Source of the DNA: Buttiauxella massiliensis
GTDB taxonomy: Bacteria > Pseudomonadota > Gammaproteobacteria > Enterobacterales > Enterobacteriaceae
Length of the DNA stretch: 64,000 bases
Assembly: GCF_902500225.1 (NCBI RefSeq)
Contig: NZ_LR722653.1
Span: 191,909 to 255,908, forward strand
Reading direction: 5' to 3'
Part shown: positions 20,032-29,336 of the stretch, piece by piece
How the letters are laid out: each line of letters opens with the position of its first letter
Position numbering within the stretch: position 1 is the first letter of the stretch
Notes under the pieces: model-generated
What the model saw: the letters and a program-made list of their open reading frames with translations, nothing else
Told to the model about the DNA's origin: nothing
Database searches by the model: none
Made by a program: the position numbers and the translations under genes

Positions 20032-20907
20032 TTATTGGGTTAGCCAACTGGCCTGGCGTTGCAGGACCGGCAGATGCGCCCGGCGCATATCCATATCCGG
20101 CAAGGCGCTAATAAGCCCCTGCGTATAGGGATGCTGCGCGTTATCGAGATCTTTTGCGGCGATTGATTCCACAACGCGCCCGGCGTACATCACCAGCACT
20201 CGGTCGCAGAAACTGCGCACCAGGTTGATGTCGTGGCTGATAAAAATCAGCCCCAGCCCACGCGATTGCACTAAATCATCCAGCAGCGCCAGCACCTGCA
20301 AACGCACTGAAACATCGAGCGCGGAAGTCGGTTCGTCGGCAATCACCATTTCCGGGTCGGTAATCAGCATCATCGCAATCATGATGCGCTGCCCCTGGCC
20401 GCCAGAAACTTCGTGCGGATAGAGGTTATAGACGCGTTCCGGCTGGCGAATGCGCACCACTTCCAGCATCTCCAACACTTTTTGTTTCGCCTCTTTATGG
20501 CCGACGCGATGGTGCGTCAGCCACGCTTCAGCAATTTGATCGCCAACGCACATCACCGGGTTCAGTGAGTATTTCGGGTCCTGCATAATCATGGAAATTC
20601 GTTTGCCGCGCACATCGCGCATTTGCGCGTCCGTGGCATTTAACAAATCCACGTCGCCAAACTGCATACGATCGGCGGTGATCTGCGCCTTTTTAGGGTG
20701 AAGCTGCAAAAGCGCCCGCCCGACGGTGGATTTCCCGGAGCCGGACTCGCCGACAATCGCCAGCTTTTCGCGTCCGAGCTGGAAGGAAACACCACGCACC
20801 GCGTGGGTTTGCTGGCGACCGTTAACGAATGTCACATTCAAGTCGCGTACATCAAGCAGTTGCGGCGAATTATTCGCTGCGAGGATCGAGGATGTCACGT
20901 AAGCCAT
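20032..20907 (-). CDS. Peptide/opine-type ABC transporter ATP-binding protein (DppD-like)
   Basis: This 291-residue second ATPase has Walker A VGESGSGKSTVGRALL, Q-loop MIMQDPKYSLNPVM, Walker B MVIADEPTSALDVS and H-switch FISHDINLV. The signature reads VSGGQGQRIMIAMML, with Gly where Gln-Gln/Arg is usual, a tolerated variant. The annotated ATG overlaps the permease gene by 38 bp and has its ribosome site (GGGAG) almost touching it. A GTG three codons later, with 9-nt spacing, is a reasonable alternative start. Confidence 0.88.
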   Translation of the reverse strand: MAYVTSSILAANNSPQLLDVRDLNVTFVNGRQQTHAVRGVSFQLGREKLAIVGESGSGKSTVGRALLQLHPKKAQITADRMQFGDVDLLNATDAQMRDVRGKRISMIMQDPKYSLNPVMCVGDQIAEAWLTHHRVGHKEAKQKVLEMLEVVRIRQPERVYNLYPHEVSGGQGQRIMIAMMLITDPEMVIADEPTSALDVSVRLQVLALLDDLVQSRGLGLIFISHDINLVRSFCDRVLVMYAGRVVESIAAKDLDNAQHPYTQGLISALPDMDMRRAHLPVLQRQASWLTQ

Positions 20908-21775
20908 CTCCCAAGAAGTTGAATGCCAGACTGTTGATTAAAATCGCCAGCCCCGGAATCGTTACTACCCACCAGCACTCCATCATGTAAGTGCGCCCGC
21001 TGGAGATCATCGCCCCCCACTCCGGTTCTGGCGGTTGTGCGCCAAGCCCCAGGAAGCCAAGTCCAGCGGCGGTCAGAATGATGCCCGCCATGTTCATGGT
21101 GATACGGATAATCACCGACGGCATGCACAGCGGCACGATGTGACGCCACAACACGCGCACCGGCGAAGCCCCTTGCAGGCGTACAGCAGAGATAAAATCG
21201 GCCTGTCGTAACGAGAGGGTTTCCGCACGCGCCAGACGGGCAATCGGCGGCCAGGCTGTGAGCGTAATGGCAATCACAACATGCTCAAGACCGGGGCCGA
21301 GTGCCGCCACAAACGCCAGCGCCAGCACCAGGCTTGGGAAGGAGATGAAGATATCGGTTACACGCATCAATACCATATCGACTTTTCCGCCGAAGTAACC
21401 GGCGGTCACACCGAGCAACAAGCCAAGCGGGCCAACGGTTATCGACACCAGTAATACGATGTAAAGCGTGATGCGTGAGCCGTAAACCAGGCGGCTAAAA
21501 ATATCGCGCCCAAACTCATCGGTGCCAAACCAATGTATGGCGTTTGGTGCAGTTAGCGCATTATTCAAATCCTGCACCAGTGGGTTAAATGGCGCTATCC
21601 ACGGGGCGAAAATTGCCACCAGCAACAACAGGAAAACAATCCCTCCTCCAATCGCCGTCAGCGGATTGCGCGCCATCTTGCCAATAAAACCAACAGCCCG
21701 CAGACCGGCACGTTTGAAGCGTAATGAACGCTCATCAGCAGCGGTGAGTTGAGGTGTTCCAAAGGAGACGGTCAT
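20870..21775 (-). CDS. ABC transporter permease (DppC-like)
   Basis: This 301-residue inner-membrane permease has an N-terminal cytoplasmic segment and a TM helix (about residues 40-62), as in the OppC_N module. The DppC/OppC core follows with FGTDEFGRDIFSRLVYGSRI and an EAA loop (DFISAVRLQGASPVRVLWRHI) that docks an ATPase. It starts inside the end of the other permease gene (ATGA, 21772-21775). Confidence 0.9.
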   Translation of the reverse strand: MTVSFGTPQLTAADERSLRFKRAGLRAVGFIGKMARNPLTAIGGGIVFLLLLVAIFAPWIAPFNPLVQDLNNALTAPNAIHWFGTDEFGRDIFSRLVYGSRITLYIVLLVSITVGPLGLLLGVTAGYFGGKVDMVLMRVTDIFISFPSLVLALAFVAALGPGLEHVVIAITLTAWPPIARLARAETLSLRQADFISAVRLQGASPVRVLWRHIVPLCMPSVIIRITMNMAGIILTAAGLGFLGLGAQPPEPEWGAMISSGRTYMMECWWVVTIPGLAILINSLAFNFLGDGLRDILDPRSE

Positions 21776-22809
21776 GATTTTGTCCTCGGATCAAAGAGTT
21801 GGTAGAGCATGTCGGAGAGCAGGTTGAGCAACACGAAGATCACCCCGACCACCAGCACACAGCCCATCACCGCATTCATATCGCCCAACAGCAAACTGCC
21901 CGTGAGATAGGACCCAAAACCCGGCCACGAGAACACGGTTTCAATTAACACCGCACCTTCCAATAAAGAGCCGTAAGCCAACGCCACCACAGTTAACAGC
22001 TGCACCAGAATGTTTCTGAAAGCATGGTTCCAGATAACCTGGCGCTCTGTTAGCCCTTTCACACGCGCAGTAATAATGAATTCCTGCGACAGTTGAGCCA
22101 GCATAAAGCTGCGCGTCATGCGGCTGATGTAAGCCAGCGAGTGGAAACCCAAAAGAGATGCTGGAAGAATCAGGTGGTTAAGTGCGTTGAAGAAGACCGC
22201 ACTATTCCCCGCCAGTAATGCATCCACCAGCAACAATCCAGTACGACGCGGGACAATGCCATCCAGCCCTAAATCAATGCGGCCTGCGCCACCCACCCAA
22301 CCGAGCCAGGCGTAAAACAGCAGCAGCCCCATCATCCCAACCCAGAAAATCGGCGTCGAATAACCCGCGAGGCTGATAATGCGCACGGCGTAATCCACCA
22401 CGCTGTTACGGCGAGCCGCCGCCCAGACACCTAGTGGAATACCAAGGCCCGCACCGACAATAATGGCCACTGTCGCCAGCTCAAGGGTTGCCGGGAAGAC
22501 ACGCAGAATGTCGTCGACCACCGGTTTCCCGGTCAGCAGCGCATTGCCCAAATCACCATGCAGTAAGCCACCAAGGTAAATCCAAAACTGCGTTGCCAGA
22601 GATTGATCAAAACCAAGCTGGTGGTAAACCTGCTGGTAGGTGCTTTGGTCTGCATCCGGGCCAACAATCGCCAGCACCGGGTCGATTGGCATCACGCGGC
22701 CAATAAAGAAGGTAAGAAGCAGTAACCCAAACAAGGTGACCAGCACCTGGCTTAAGCGCTTTGAAAAACGCCGGACACGGCCGCCCGGAGCCAGCAAGAT
22801 CATGCTCAT
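21772..22809 (-). CDS. ABC transporter permease (DppB-like)
   Basis: This 345-residue inner-membrane permease partners the DppC-like protein. It shows the DppB pattern: TM1 near residues 18-40, GRVMPIDPVLAIVG, FDQSLATQFWIYLGGLLHGDLGNAL, and the EAA loop EFIITARVKGLTERQVIWNHAFRN in the C-terminal half. It overlaps the upstream binding-protein gene by 4 bp (22806-22809) and the downstream permease by 4 bp, so the three are translationally coupled. Confidence 0.9.
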   Translation of the reverse strand: MSMILLAPGGRVRRFSKRLSQVLVTLFGLLLLTFFIGRVMPIDPVLAIVGPDADQSTYQQVYHQLGFDQSLATQFWIYLGGLLHGDLGNALLTGKPVVDDILRVFPATLELATVAIIVGAGLGIPLGVWAAARRNSVVDYAVRIISLAGYSTPIFWVGMMGLLLFYAWLGWVGGAGRIDLGLDGIVPRRTGLLLVDALLAGNSAVFFNALNHLILPASLLGFHSLAYISRMTRSFMLAQLSQEFIITARVKGLTERQVIWNHAFRNILVQLLTVVALAYGSLLEGAVLIETVFSWPGFGSYLTGSLLLGDMNAVMGCVLVVGVIFVLLNLLSDMLYQLFDPRTKS

Positions 22810-24440
22810 CCTTTGTTCTCCCCATTTTCAGCAGCAGGCGTTTTATAAACATCACGCAGGAAAGTGGTGGCTGATGGGTGCGGCTGGTAGTTCTGCACTT
22901 CGTTGCGTACCACCACCGAATCTACCATTTGTGAAAGCGGCAATAATGCAGGGATCAACTCGTCATAACGGGTCTGAATCGCCTGATACTCTTCACGCTG
23001 CTTAGTTGGGTCACGCTCCACCAGAGCTTTATCGATTTGCTGGTTCAGCGTTTTGTCATAGAAGCTGGTACGCCAACCCTGGAAGTTAGTCAGACGCGCA
23101 GCGTCACTGTTATCCGGGTTGTAGACCAGAGAGCGCAGGCTGGAATGCGGATGCGGTTCTACGCCACTGCCGCCGCGCCCAACCAGCATGTCGAACTTAC
23201 GCTCGCGCATTGCGCCGTAAATCTGGTTACCCGTGCCGGTCACGATTTTCGCGTTGATTCCCGCCTGCATCAGCGTGGATTGCACCGCGATGGCAATATT
23301 GAGGAATGGCTGATCCGCCAGCACGCGCAACGTGGTGTCGAAACCGTCCGGGTAACCGGCTTCAGCCAGCAGTTTTTTGGCCCGTGGAATATCCAGCGTA
23401 TAGCCTGGGTTCGGAAGCGTTGCAGGCATTCCTGATTGAATTGGACGCTGATGCAGCACGCCGTATCCCGGCATCAATGCTTTATTGATACCCTGATAAT
23501 CAATCAGATAGCGCACCGCTTCGCGCACTTTAGGGTTGGCGAAATGCGCTTCCTTCATGCTCATGGCAACGTAATATATGGTGCCTTTTTTTACTGCATC
23601 GACGGTCAAATCGGGATCTTTTCGCAAGGCGTTTACGTCAGATACCGCCATGTTGCTGGCAATATCCAGATCGCCTTTGGAGATCATCAGCCGTAAAGTT
23701 TGCGACTCCTGGAAGTGACGGAATACCACGCGGGAGAGTTTAGGCACGCCGCGCCAGTAATCCGGGTTGCGCTTCATACGCAATACATCTTTTGCCTGCC
23801 ATACATCAAGGCTAAATGGCCCAGAACCCGCTTCGTTGGTCGTCAACCAGCGGTTACCCCAGTCATCGTTTTGTACATGCTGTTCTACCGTTTTACTGTC
23901 CAGCACCACCACGCTTCCCAACGCCGCCAGCGAGTAAATCACCAGCTGCGGGTCGTTGGCTTTTGGCAGCGTGATTTCCACCGTCGAGGCATCCAGTGCT
24001 TTCACATGCTCATCGACGTTCTTTTTGCTAAAGCCGTAGGATTTCCAAACTGATGCCTGCGCCAGATTGAGGTGCAAAACACGGCGCATTGACCACACCA
24101 CGTCGTCTGCGGTGAGTACGTTACCAGAGTGGAATTTCACGCCATCGCGCAGGTGGAATGTCAGACGGTTGCCGTCTTCCGAGATATCCCAGGAGGTTGC
24201 CAGTGCCGGGCGCACGTTGGTGAGTTTCGCCGGGTCTAACTCCACCAGCGAGTCATAGAGGTTTACCACCAGCCCCACCACTTCGTTACCGGTCATGGCG
24301 GCCGGGTCGAGGGTGAGCAGGTTATTCATATTCATGCCGATGATCAGCTGGTCAGGTGGCGTTTTCGCCATCGCCGAGCTACTGCCGAACATGAACAGGA
24401 GCGTGAGCAACCACGCCCTCAGTCGGGAGCTTCGATTCAT
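22806..24440 (-). CDS. ABC transporter substrate-binding protein (family 5)
   Basis: This 544-residue periplasmic receptor of the SBP_bac_5 family has a signal peptide at residues 1-25 (RAWLLTLLFMFGSSSAMA, cleavage after AMA). The family pattern follows: NLYDSLVELDP, TFHLRDGVKFHSGNVLTADD, GSGPFSLDVW, and KLLAEAGYPDGFDTTL. Family 5 proteins bind peptides, nickel, opines, heme or oligosaccharides. It sits 71 bp after the dehydratase gene, separated by a hairpin that may raise its transcript level relative to the rest. Confidence 0.9.
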   Translation of the reverse strand: MNRSSRLRAWLLTLLFMFGSSSAMAKTPPDQLIIGMNMNNLLTLDPAAMTGNEVVGLVVNLYDSLVELDPAKLTNVRPALATSWDISEDGNRLTFHLRDGVKFHSGNVLTADDVVWSMRRVLHLNLAQASVWKSYGFSKKNVDEHVKALDASTVEITLPKANDPQLVIYSLAALGSVVVLDSKTVEQHVQNDDWGNRWLTTNEAGSGPFSLDVWQAKDVLRMKRNPDYWRGVPKLSRVVFRHFQESQTLRLMISKGDLDIASNMAVSDVNALRKDPDLTVDAVKKGTIYYVAMSMKEAHFANPKVREAVRYLIDYQGINKALMPGYGVLHQRPIQSGMPATLPNPGYTLDIPRAKKLLAEAGYPDGFDTTLRVLADQPFLNIAIAVQSTLMQAGINAKIVTGTGNQIYGAMRERKFDMLVGRGGSGVEPHPHSSLRSLVYNPDNSDAARLTNFQGWRTSFYDKTLNQQIDKALVERDPTKQREEYQAIQTRYDELIPALLPLSQMVDSVVVRNEVQNYQPHPSATTFLRDVYKTPAAENGENKG

Positions 24441-24471
24441 GATAGATACCGTTTTTGTAGGGTCAGTATTC

Positions 24472-24492
24472 CCCGGCGTCTTTCGCGCCGGG
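24472..24492 (-). other. Intercistronic stem-loop ahead of binding-protein gene
   Basis: CCCGGCG-(7 nt)-CGCCGGG makes a 7-bp GC stem between the dehydratase stop and the binding-protein start. No T-tract follows in the minus direction, so it looks like an mRNA-stabilising or processing hairpin rather than a terminator. Confidence 0.55.
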
Positions 24493-24511
24493 ATTATTAT
24501 TTTTACGGCTG

Positions 24512-25675
24512 TTAGTCTTTGCTTACGGTATGCGTTTCGATATACGAGAAATTAATGTCCTCACCCAAGCCCGGACGTTGTGGCAAATGCACAAAGCCAT
24601 CGGCGTCCATCGGGTCAACGATGCTGTTCAGGTAGGCTGCTGGCTCATCGTATTCAAGGAACGGGTGCAGTAAACCGCGCTCGTACCAACGGCAGTTACG
24701 AATCGCGCCAACCACCGCAAGGCTTGCCGCACCGTTGCCGTGAACTTCGCAATCCATCCCGAAAGATTCAGCAAGTGCAGCAACTTTCATGGTTGGTGAT
24801 ATGCCGCCAACGCCGTTCGCCCCGGCACGCAGGATGTCGCACGCGCCCGCTTTTACCCAGTCTGCGCGGCTATGATGTTTGCCACCGAGGCTTTCTGGCC
24901 CGACAACGTCGATAGATAAGTTCTCAGAAAGCCAGACGTAAGACGCCATGCTCTCTTCTTCCATCGGCTCTTCGAACCACGCGAAGTTGAGTTTTTCTAA
25001 TTCTTTGCCGATGTACAGCGCCTGGCTGCGGCTGTACCAGTGATAGCCATCAAGCATCAAATCGATATCCGGGCCAACGGCTTCACGCACGGCGGCACAG
25101 GCTTTGACATCCATTTTTGGATCTGGAGCGAAGGCAACCGGTGGCATCCAGGTGTGAAGTTTGATGGCTTTATAGCCGCGAGCGACCAGCTTTTCAGCGA
25201 ACTGGCCGAATTCGTCTGGCGTAGATAAACCCCCTTCCAGTTCGTCGCCGCACATGGTGCTGCCGTAAGCAGGCACTTTGTCGCGGAATCCACCAAGCAA
25301 TTTGTAAACCGGCACTTTCAGTTTGCGGCCAATTAAATCCCACAGTGCTTGCTCAACAAATGAGAGTGCACGTTCGGTAAGTTGGTGTGCGCTGCCACGC
25401 TGCCAGTGCACCAGATCCTGCCAGATGCGCTCGCGGTTAAAGGGGTCTTGCCCGACCAGAACTTTGCGGAAGAATGCATTCACTACATATGGGCGCACCA
25501 CTTCTGGTGGCGCGAAAGAGTAACCACAGTCACCTTCATCAGTGGTAATCGTCAGCATCGCCATTTTCGCAAGGCTTTCCGGGCCAGGGTGAGAATGGCC
25601 TGCACTGTCAGAAACTCGGCGGGTTGGGTAAGTAAAAACGGTTACGTTTACGGATTCTATTTTCACGGCTGTCAT
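24512..25675 (-). CDS. Enolase-superfamily dehydratase (mandelate racemase subgroup)
   Basis: This 387-residue cytoplasmic Mg-dependent enzyme abstracts the alpha-proton of a carboxylate, most likely dehydrating an acid sugar. Residues fit the mandelate racemase subgroup: Lys172-x-His174 (YKAIKLHTW), metal ligands Asp209, Glu235 and Glu261 (LMLDGYHW, WFEEPM, VGPESLGG), and an Asp280/His312 catalytic dyad (AGACDILRAG, CEVHGNG). The KLH in place of KxK is unusual and narrows the subfamily, but I cannot name the substrate. It is the first gene of the ABC transporter operon. Its upstream region holds a palindrome and a CRP-like site. Confidence 0.88.
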   Translation of the reverse strand: MTAVKIESVNVTVFTYPTRRVSDSAGHSHPGPESLAKMAMLTITTDEGDCGYSFAPPEVVRPYVVNAFFRKVLVGQDPFNRERIWQDLVHWQRGSAHQLTERALSFVEQALWDLIGRKLKVPVYKLLGGFRDKVPAYGSTMCGDELEGGLSTPDEFGQFAEKLVARGYKAIKLHTWMPPVAFAPDPKMDVKACAAVREAVGPDIDLMLDGYHWYSRSQALYIGKELEKLNFAWFEEPMEEESMASYVWLSENLSIDVVGPESLGGKHHSRADWVKAGACDILRAGANGVGGISPTMKVAALAESFGMDCEVHGNGAASLAVVGAIRNCRWYERGLLHPFLEYDEPAAYLNSIVDPMDADGFVHLPQRPGLGEDINFSYIETHTVSKD

Positions 25676-25773
25676 TGTCCCTTTGTTAATTTAAAACAGC
25701 GTTTCACCACTTACTCTATGCGTAAAAAATCACCTCCGCCTCGTTCAAAGGTGCTTAAATGCGAGTAATTTTT

Positions 25774-25787
25774 TGGACATATGTCCA
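25774..25787. promoter_or_regulatory. Perfect palindromic operator upstream of dehydratase operon
   Basis: TGGACATATGTCCA, a perfect 14-bp palindrome, lies 99 bp upstream of the dehydratase ATG. The form suits a dimeric HTH regulator (GntR, IclR or LacI type), but no regulator gene is adjacent. Function is inferred from symmetry and position. Confidence 0.6.
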
Positions 25788-25793
25788 GGGGGG

Positions 25794-25809
25794 CGTGATG
25801 CTTTTCACA
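25794..25809. promoter_or_regulatory. CRP-like site upstream of dehydratase operon
   Basis: CGTGA-TGCTTT-TCACA differs from the ideal TGTGA-N6-TCACA at one base and lies 6 bp from the palindrome. It suggests catabolite control of the uptake/dehydratase operon. Confidence 0.6.
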
Positions 25810-25903
25810 AAATGTTATGGAATTGTGATGAAGGTAACTAATGAATGTGGGAAAGTTTTTGGCGGGCGTCGCTTGCGCTAACCCGCCAGGAATACGCAGA
25901 AAA

Positions 25904-26956
25904 TCAGGCGATAGTCACTTTGCTGTTCAGATACACATCCTGCACAGCATTAATCAACTTAACACCCTCAGACATGGATTTCTTAAAGGCTTTGCGCCCC
26001 AGAATCAGCCCCATTCCACCCGCACGCTTGTTAATGACAGCGGTACGCACAGCATCTGTCAGGTCGGTTTCGCCACCAGCGGCACCACCGGAATTAATCA
26101 ACCCTGCGCGGCCCATATAGCAGTTGGCCAGTTGATAACGCACCAGGTCTATCGGGTTATCGCTGGTCAGTTTGGTGTACACACGGTCATCGGTATAACC
26201 AAAGTTCACCGCCTTGTAGCCACCATTATTCTCCGCCATCTTCTGCTTCACGATATCCGCGCCAATAGTGGCGGCCAGATGGTTTGCCTGGCCAGTAAGA
26301 TCGGCGCTTACGTGGTAATCCACACCGTCTTTTTTAAAGTCCGGGTTACGCAAATATGCCCAAAGAACAGTGACCAGCCCCAGCTCATGTGCGCGTTCAA
26401 ACGCCACTGAAATCTCTTCAATCTGGCGACGTGACTCTGGCGAACCAAAGTAAATGGTCGCCCCCACGGCCACCGCACCCATATTGAACGCCTGCTCGAC
26501 GCTTGCGTATAACGTCTGGTCGAAAGTGTTTGGGTAACTGAGCGTTTCGTTGTGGTTAAGTTTGACGAGGAAAGGAATGCGATGCGCGTAACGCCGTGAT
26601 ACCGATGCCAGCACACCATAGGTTGAAGCGACACAGTTGCAGCCCGCTTCAATCGCCAGCTCAACAATGTTTTTCGGGTCAAAGTAGAGAGGATTTGCCG
26701 CAAACGATGCTCCGGCGGAGTGTTCCACACCCTGATCGACCGGTAAAATGGAAAGGTAGCCAGTGCCAGCAAGCCGCCCGGTGTTATACAGCGTTTGCAT
26801 GTTTCGTAGCACTGCAGGCGGGCGGTTGTTATCCACCATCACGCGGTCTACATAATCCGAACCTGGCAGATACAGCTGGTCTGCCGGAATAGCCATACAA
26901 CGATGCTGTAACAAGCTGTCGGCGTCTTTGCCAAGCAACTGTGCAATATCAGTCAT
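25904..26956 (-). CDS. fbaB: Class I fructose-bisphosphate aldolase FbaB
   Basis: This DhnA-type class I aldolase cleaves fructose 1,6-bisphosphate through a Schiff base and is used mainly under gluconeogenic conditions in E. coli. Its 350 residues equal the E. coli length. Recognisable stretches are [28 protein letters not shown] and [20 protein letters not shown] (carrying the Schiff-base Lys region). The barrel end reads [13 protein letters not shown] and [11 protein letters not shown] and would bind phosphate. It is the gene that follows thiD in this direction; its 178-bp leader has several stems. Confidence 0.96.
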   Translation of the reverse strand: MTDIAQLLGKDADSLLQHRCMAIPADQLYLPGSDYVDRVMVDNNRPPAVLRNMQTLYNTGRLAGTGYLSILPVDQGVEHSAGASFAANPLYFDPKNIVELAIEAGCNCVASTYGVLASVSRRYAHRIPFLVKLNHNETLSYPNTFDQTLYASVEQAFNMGAVAVGATIYFGSPESRRQIEEISVAFERAHELGLVTVLWAYLRNPDFKKDGVDYHVSADLTGQANHLAATIGADIVKQKMAENNGGYKAVNFGYTDDRVYTKLTSDNPIDLVRYQLANCYMGRAGLINSGGAAGGETDLTDAVRTAVINKRAGGMGLILGRKAFKKSMSEGVKLINAVQDVYLNSKVTIA

Positions 26957-26961
26957 AATAC

Positions 26962-27085
26962 GCTCCCGTAAATTCAGCGAGCACCCTGCCCGCTGAGGAT
27001 GGATTCTCCTGGCCTGCTTTTGTTAAAACAGGCAGACATAATCCTGGCCGTGACTCACGGTATTCGCCACCTACGGGAGCACTTT
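26962..27085 (-). other. Structured fbaB leader region
   Basis: Between thiD and fbaB, GCTCCCGTA (from 26966) pairs with TACGGGAGC about 105 nt away. Inside lie TCAGCG/CGCTGA (around 26978-27000) and a CTGCTTTT/AAAACAG hairpin. The nested stems suggest a folded 5' leader or a terminator-promoter region; no known riboswitch pattern was recognised. Confidence 0.35.
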
Positions 27086-27134
27086 CGGTTTGTTTTATGG
27101 TGTAACGTTTTATGCCCGGCGGAGATTTACGCCA

Positions 27135-27944
27135 TTACCACCACTCGTGAAAATGATGAACCGGCCCAATTCCTTGCCCAACTTCAAGCGAATCCGCCTG
27201 TTCTAATGCCTGGGATAACCACTTTTTCGCCGCTATGATAGTTTGAGGCCAGTCGTTATAGCGTGGATAAAGTGCCGCAAGTGCGGCGGACAGTGTGCAA
27301 CCCGTACCATGGGTATGACGCGTTTGCACACGTGGTGCAGTAAAACGCTGCGCTCCACTTTGGGTAAACAACCAGTCTGGGCTTTCAGCGTCATCAAGAT
27401 GGCCGCCTTTCATCAGCACGGCCTTGCATCCCATCCCCAGCAATGCATCCCCCTGCTCTTTCATTTCACGTTCGTTGCGAGCGTGTACCGTATTCAGCAG
27501 AGCTGCCGCCTCGGGTAAGTTCGGGGTAATCAATGCCACCTGCGGTAATAACCTGAGACGTAAACTTTCTACCGCAGAAGGAGCAAGCAACGGGTCGCCA
27601 CTTTTCGCCAGCATGACCGTATCAAGCACCACGTTTTTGACTTGGTAAAAAGCCAACCTCTCGGCCACGGCTTCAACAATATCTGTTTCTGCCAGCATGC
27701 CGATTTTGACAGTGTCGATTCGAACATCACTCAGCACAGAGTCAAGTTGGGCTGCGACAAACTCAGGTTCGATACGATAAACCGACTGCACTCCACGTGT
27801 GTTTTGTGCAACCAGCGCGGTAATAACGCTGGTGCCATACGCGCCCAATGCCGAGAATGTTTTAAGGTCAGCCTGGATACCCGCGCCACCACTCGGGTCG
27901 GTTCCTGCAATAGTTAGCGCGTTAATGCGTTTAACTCCTTTCAT
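27135..27944 (-). CDS. thiD: Hydroxymethylpyrimidine kinase / HMP-P kinase ThiD
   Basis: ThiD phosphorylates HMP and then HMP-phosphate to give HMP-PP for thiamine synthesis. The 269-residue protein (E. coli 266) is a ribokinase-fold enzyme: [22 protein letters not shown] at the N-terminus, [15 protein letters not shown] mid-protein, and [17 protein letters not shown] with the catalytic Asp-equivalent region. Its ATG overlaps the thiM stop by 4 bp, so the pair is coupled and under the TPP riboswitch. Confidence 0.96.
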   Translation of the reverse strand: MKGVKRINALTIAGTDPSGGAGIQADLKTFSALGAYGTSVITALVAQNTRGVQSVYRIEPEFVAAQLDSVLSDVRIDTVKIGMLAETDIVEAVAERLAFYQVKNVVLDTVMLAKSGDPLLAPSAVESLRLRLLPQVALITPNLPEAAALLNTVHARNEREMKEQGDALLGMGCKAVLMKGGHLDDAESPDWLFTQSGAQRFTAPRVQTRHTHGTGCTLSAALAALYPRYNDWPQTIIAAKKWLSQALEQADSLEVGQGIGPVHHFHEWW

Positions 27945-28729
27945 ACCAGAGCCTCCGCATTTAGTGCGTAAAGCGCATCCAGAAAGGCTGGGGTGAAACT
28001 ACCAGGCCCGCGGCTTGCAGCAATTGCCTGCTCGCCAGCACATTTCATAAACTGGCAGGCGGAGGCGACATTGTCTAACCGGGAGCCGGGCAATGAACAA
28101 CAGGCAGCAACAACCGCGGAAAGTGCGCATCCTGTGCCGACAACACGCGTCATCAACACGCCGCCACCGGCAATACTCCAGGCATTCTCTCCATCGGTGA
28201 CGTAATCCTCCTCACCGGTTACCGCAACAATTGCACCGGTAATCTGGGCAAGCTTAAGAGCAGCGGGTAGAGCTGAAAGCGCTTCTTCAGTGCTGTCCAC
28301 ACCTCGCCCACCGGTATGCTCGCCCGCAAGTGCCATGATTTCCGACGCATTGCCACGAATTGCGGCCGGTTTTGATGCAAGAATCGTGCGTGCAAATTGT
28401 GTACGAAACTCCAGGCCACCGACGGCCACAGGGTCAAGCACCCAGGGGGTAGAAGATTGGTTCGCAGCATGAATAGCTGCAAGCATTGCGGTACTGCGCT
28501 CAGAGGTGAGTGTGCCGATATTGATGAGTAGAGCGCAGGCTATAGGGCTAAATTGTGCGGCTTCTTCTGGCTCAATAACCATCGCCGGAGCCGCACCAAG
28601 AGCGAGCAAAACGTTGGCGGTAAAACTCTGCACCACATCGTTAGTCATGCAGTGAACCAAAGGGGAAGCTTGATGTAAATTGTGTAAAACCGACGCGGCA
28701 AGATGGCCGGGTAGCAGGTCAGGCTGCAT
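27941..28729 (-). CDS. thiM: Hydroxyethylthiazole kinase ThiM
   Basis: ThiM salvages the thiazole moiety of thiamine by phosphorylating HET. Its 262 residues equal E. coli ThiM. It shows [23 protein letters not shown] at the N-terminus, [14 protein letters not shown], and [18 protein letters not shown] at the active site with its nucleophilic Cys. The ribosome site CAGGAGC lies 8-10 nt upstream of the ATG, in the expression platform of the TPP riboswitch. Confidence 0.97.
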   Translation of the reverse strand: MQPDLLPGHLAASVLHNLHQASPLVHCMTNDVVQSFTANVLLALGAAPAMVIEPEEAAQFSPIACALLINIGTLTSERSTAMLAAIHAANQSSTPWVLDPVAVGGLEFRTQFARTILASKPAAIRGNASEIMALAGEHTGGRGVDSTEEALSALPAALKLAQITGAIVAVTGEEDYVTDGENAWSIAGGGVLMTRVVGTGCALSAVVAACCSLPGSRLDNVASACQFMKCAGEQAIAASRGPGSFTPAFLDALYALNAEALV

Positions 28730-28740
28730 ATTGAAAGCTC

Positions 28741-28857
28741 CTGCCCGGCGTGAAGAAGGGATGACCTAGCAGGCATCTGACTTCCCTACGCTGGCATTAT
28801 CCAGATCAGGTGGTACGGGTATTTCTCAGCCTTCACAAAGAAGGGCACCCCGAGTCA
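28741..28857 (-). promoter_or_regulatory. TPP (THI-box) riboswitch controlling thiMD
   Basis: On the minus strand the aptamer runs from 28857 (TGACTCGGGGTGCCC) through the invariant CTGAGA (in GGCTGAGAAATACCCGTA) and GATCTGGATAATGCCAGC to AGGGAAGTCA at 28778. It matches the E. coli thiM leader almost base for base. The remaining leader to 28741 forms the expression platform and contains the thiM ribosome site, so TPP binding should hide that site and block translation. Confidence 0.97.
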
Positions 28858-28910
28858 TTTAAATCAAAATCAACTACTTGCGATTAACGTCCCGTTAATC
28901 CCTGCACAGG

Positions 28911-28939
28911 ATAATGCCAGCAGGGTGTTCGACAAACAA
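28911..28939 (-). promoter_or_regulatory. Candidate thiMD promoter
   Basis: A -35 TTGTTT (28934-28939), 17-bp spacer and -10 CATTAT (28911-28916) would start transcription near 28904, giving a 175-nt leader that contains the riboswitch. A stem GATTAACG-TCC-CGTTAATC (28872-28890) would lie near the 5' end of the leader. Confidence 0.5.
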
Positions 28940-29336
28940 GTTCTTAATCTAAGTGTATCCTGTGAAATGATGATCAACTTTCTCCAGCATCATCTTTATC
29001 CGGATTTGACTATTAATAAAAATACCGTCTCAAAATCTATTAACATAAATCTAAAAAATTAATTGATTAGCGTTTACGAATTCAACATTTATTATTTTTT
29101 ACCAACTAGTCTGAATTATTTGCACGGATTTTTTTAATTTCATAAAATACTGTTAATACATTGAAATAACTTGACCATTAAATGATCGCAATGTATTTAA
29201 AACATACTACATCAATCGCCAAATCCGTCTTGTTAGATATAATGAAATTGGCAATGGTGTGCTTTATGTGTATAACTGACAGCAAATATCTACCGTCGAT
29301 CCTTTCTTGTATAATTACATAAAATTAACATCCTAT
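28940..29336. other. AT-rich intergenic region, no gene seen
   Basis: About 400 bp between the thiM promoter and the binding-protein gene is strongly AT-rich, with many stop codons in all frames and no hairpin terminator or RNA gene that I recognise. It marks the left edge of the AT-rich stretch that runs to the fim genes. Confidence 0.5.

Noticed and set aside
20895-21149. Minus-strand 84-codon frame between ABC permease and ATPase genes
   Set aside because: It lies wholly within the permease gene in another frame and has no independent signals.
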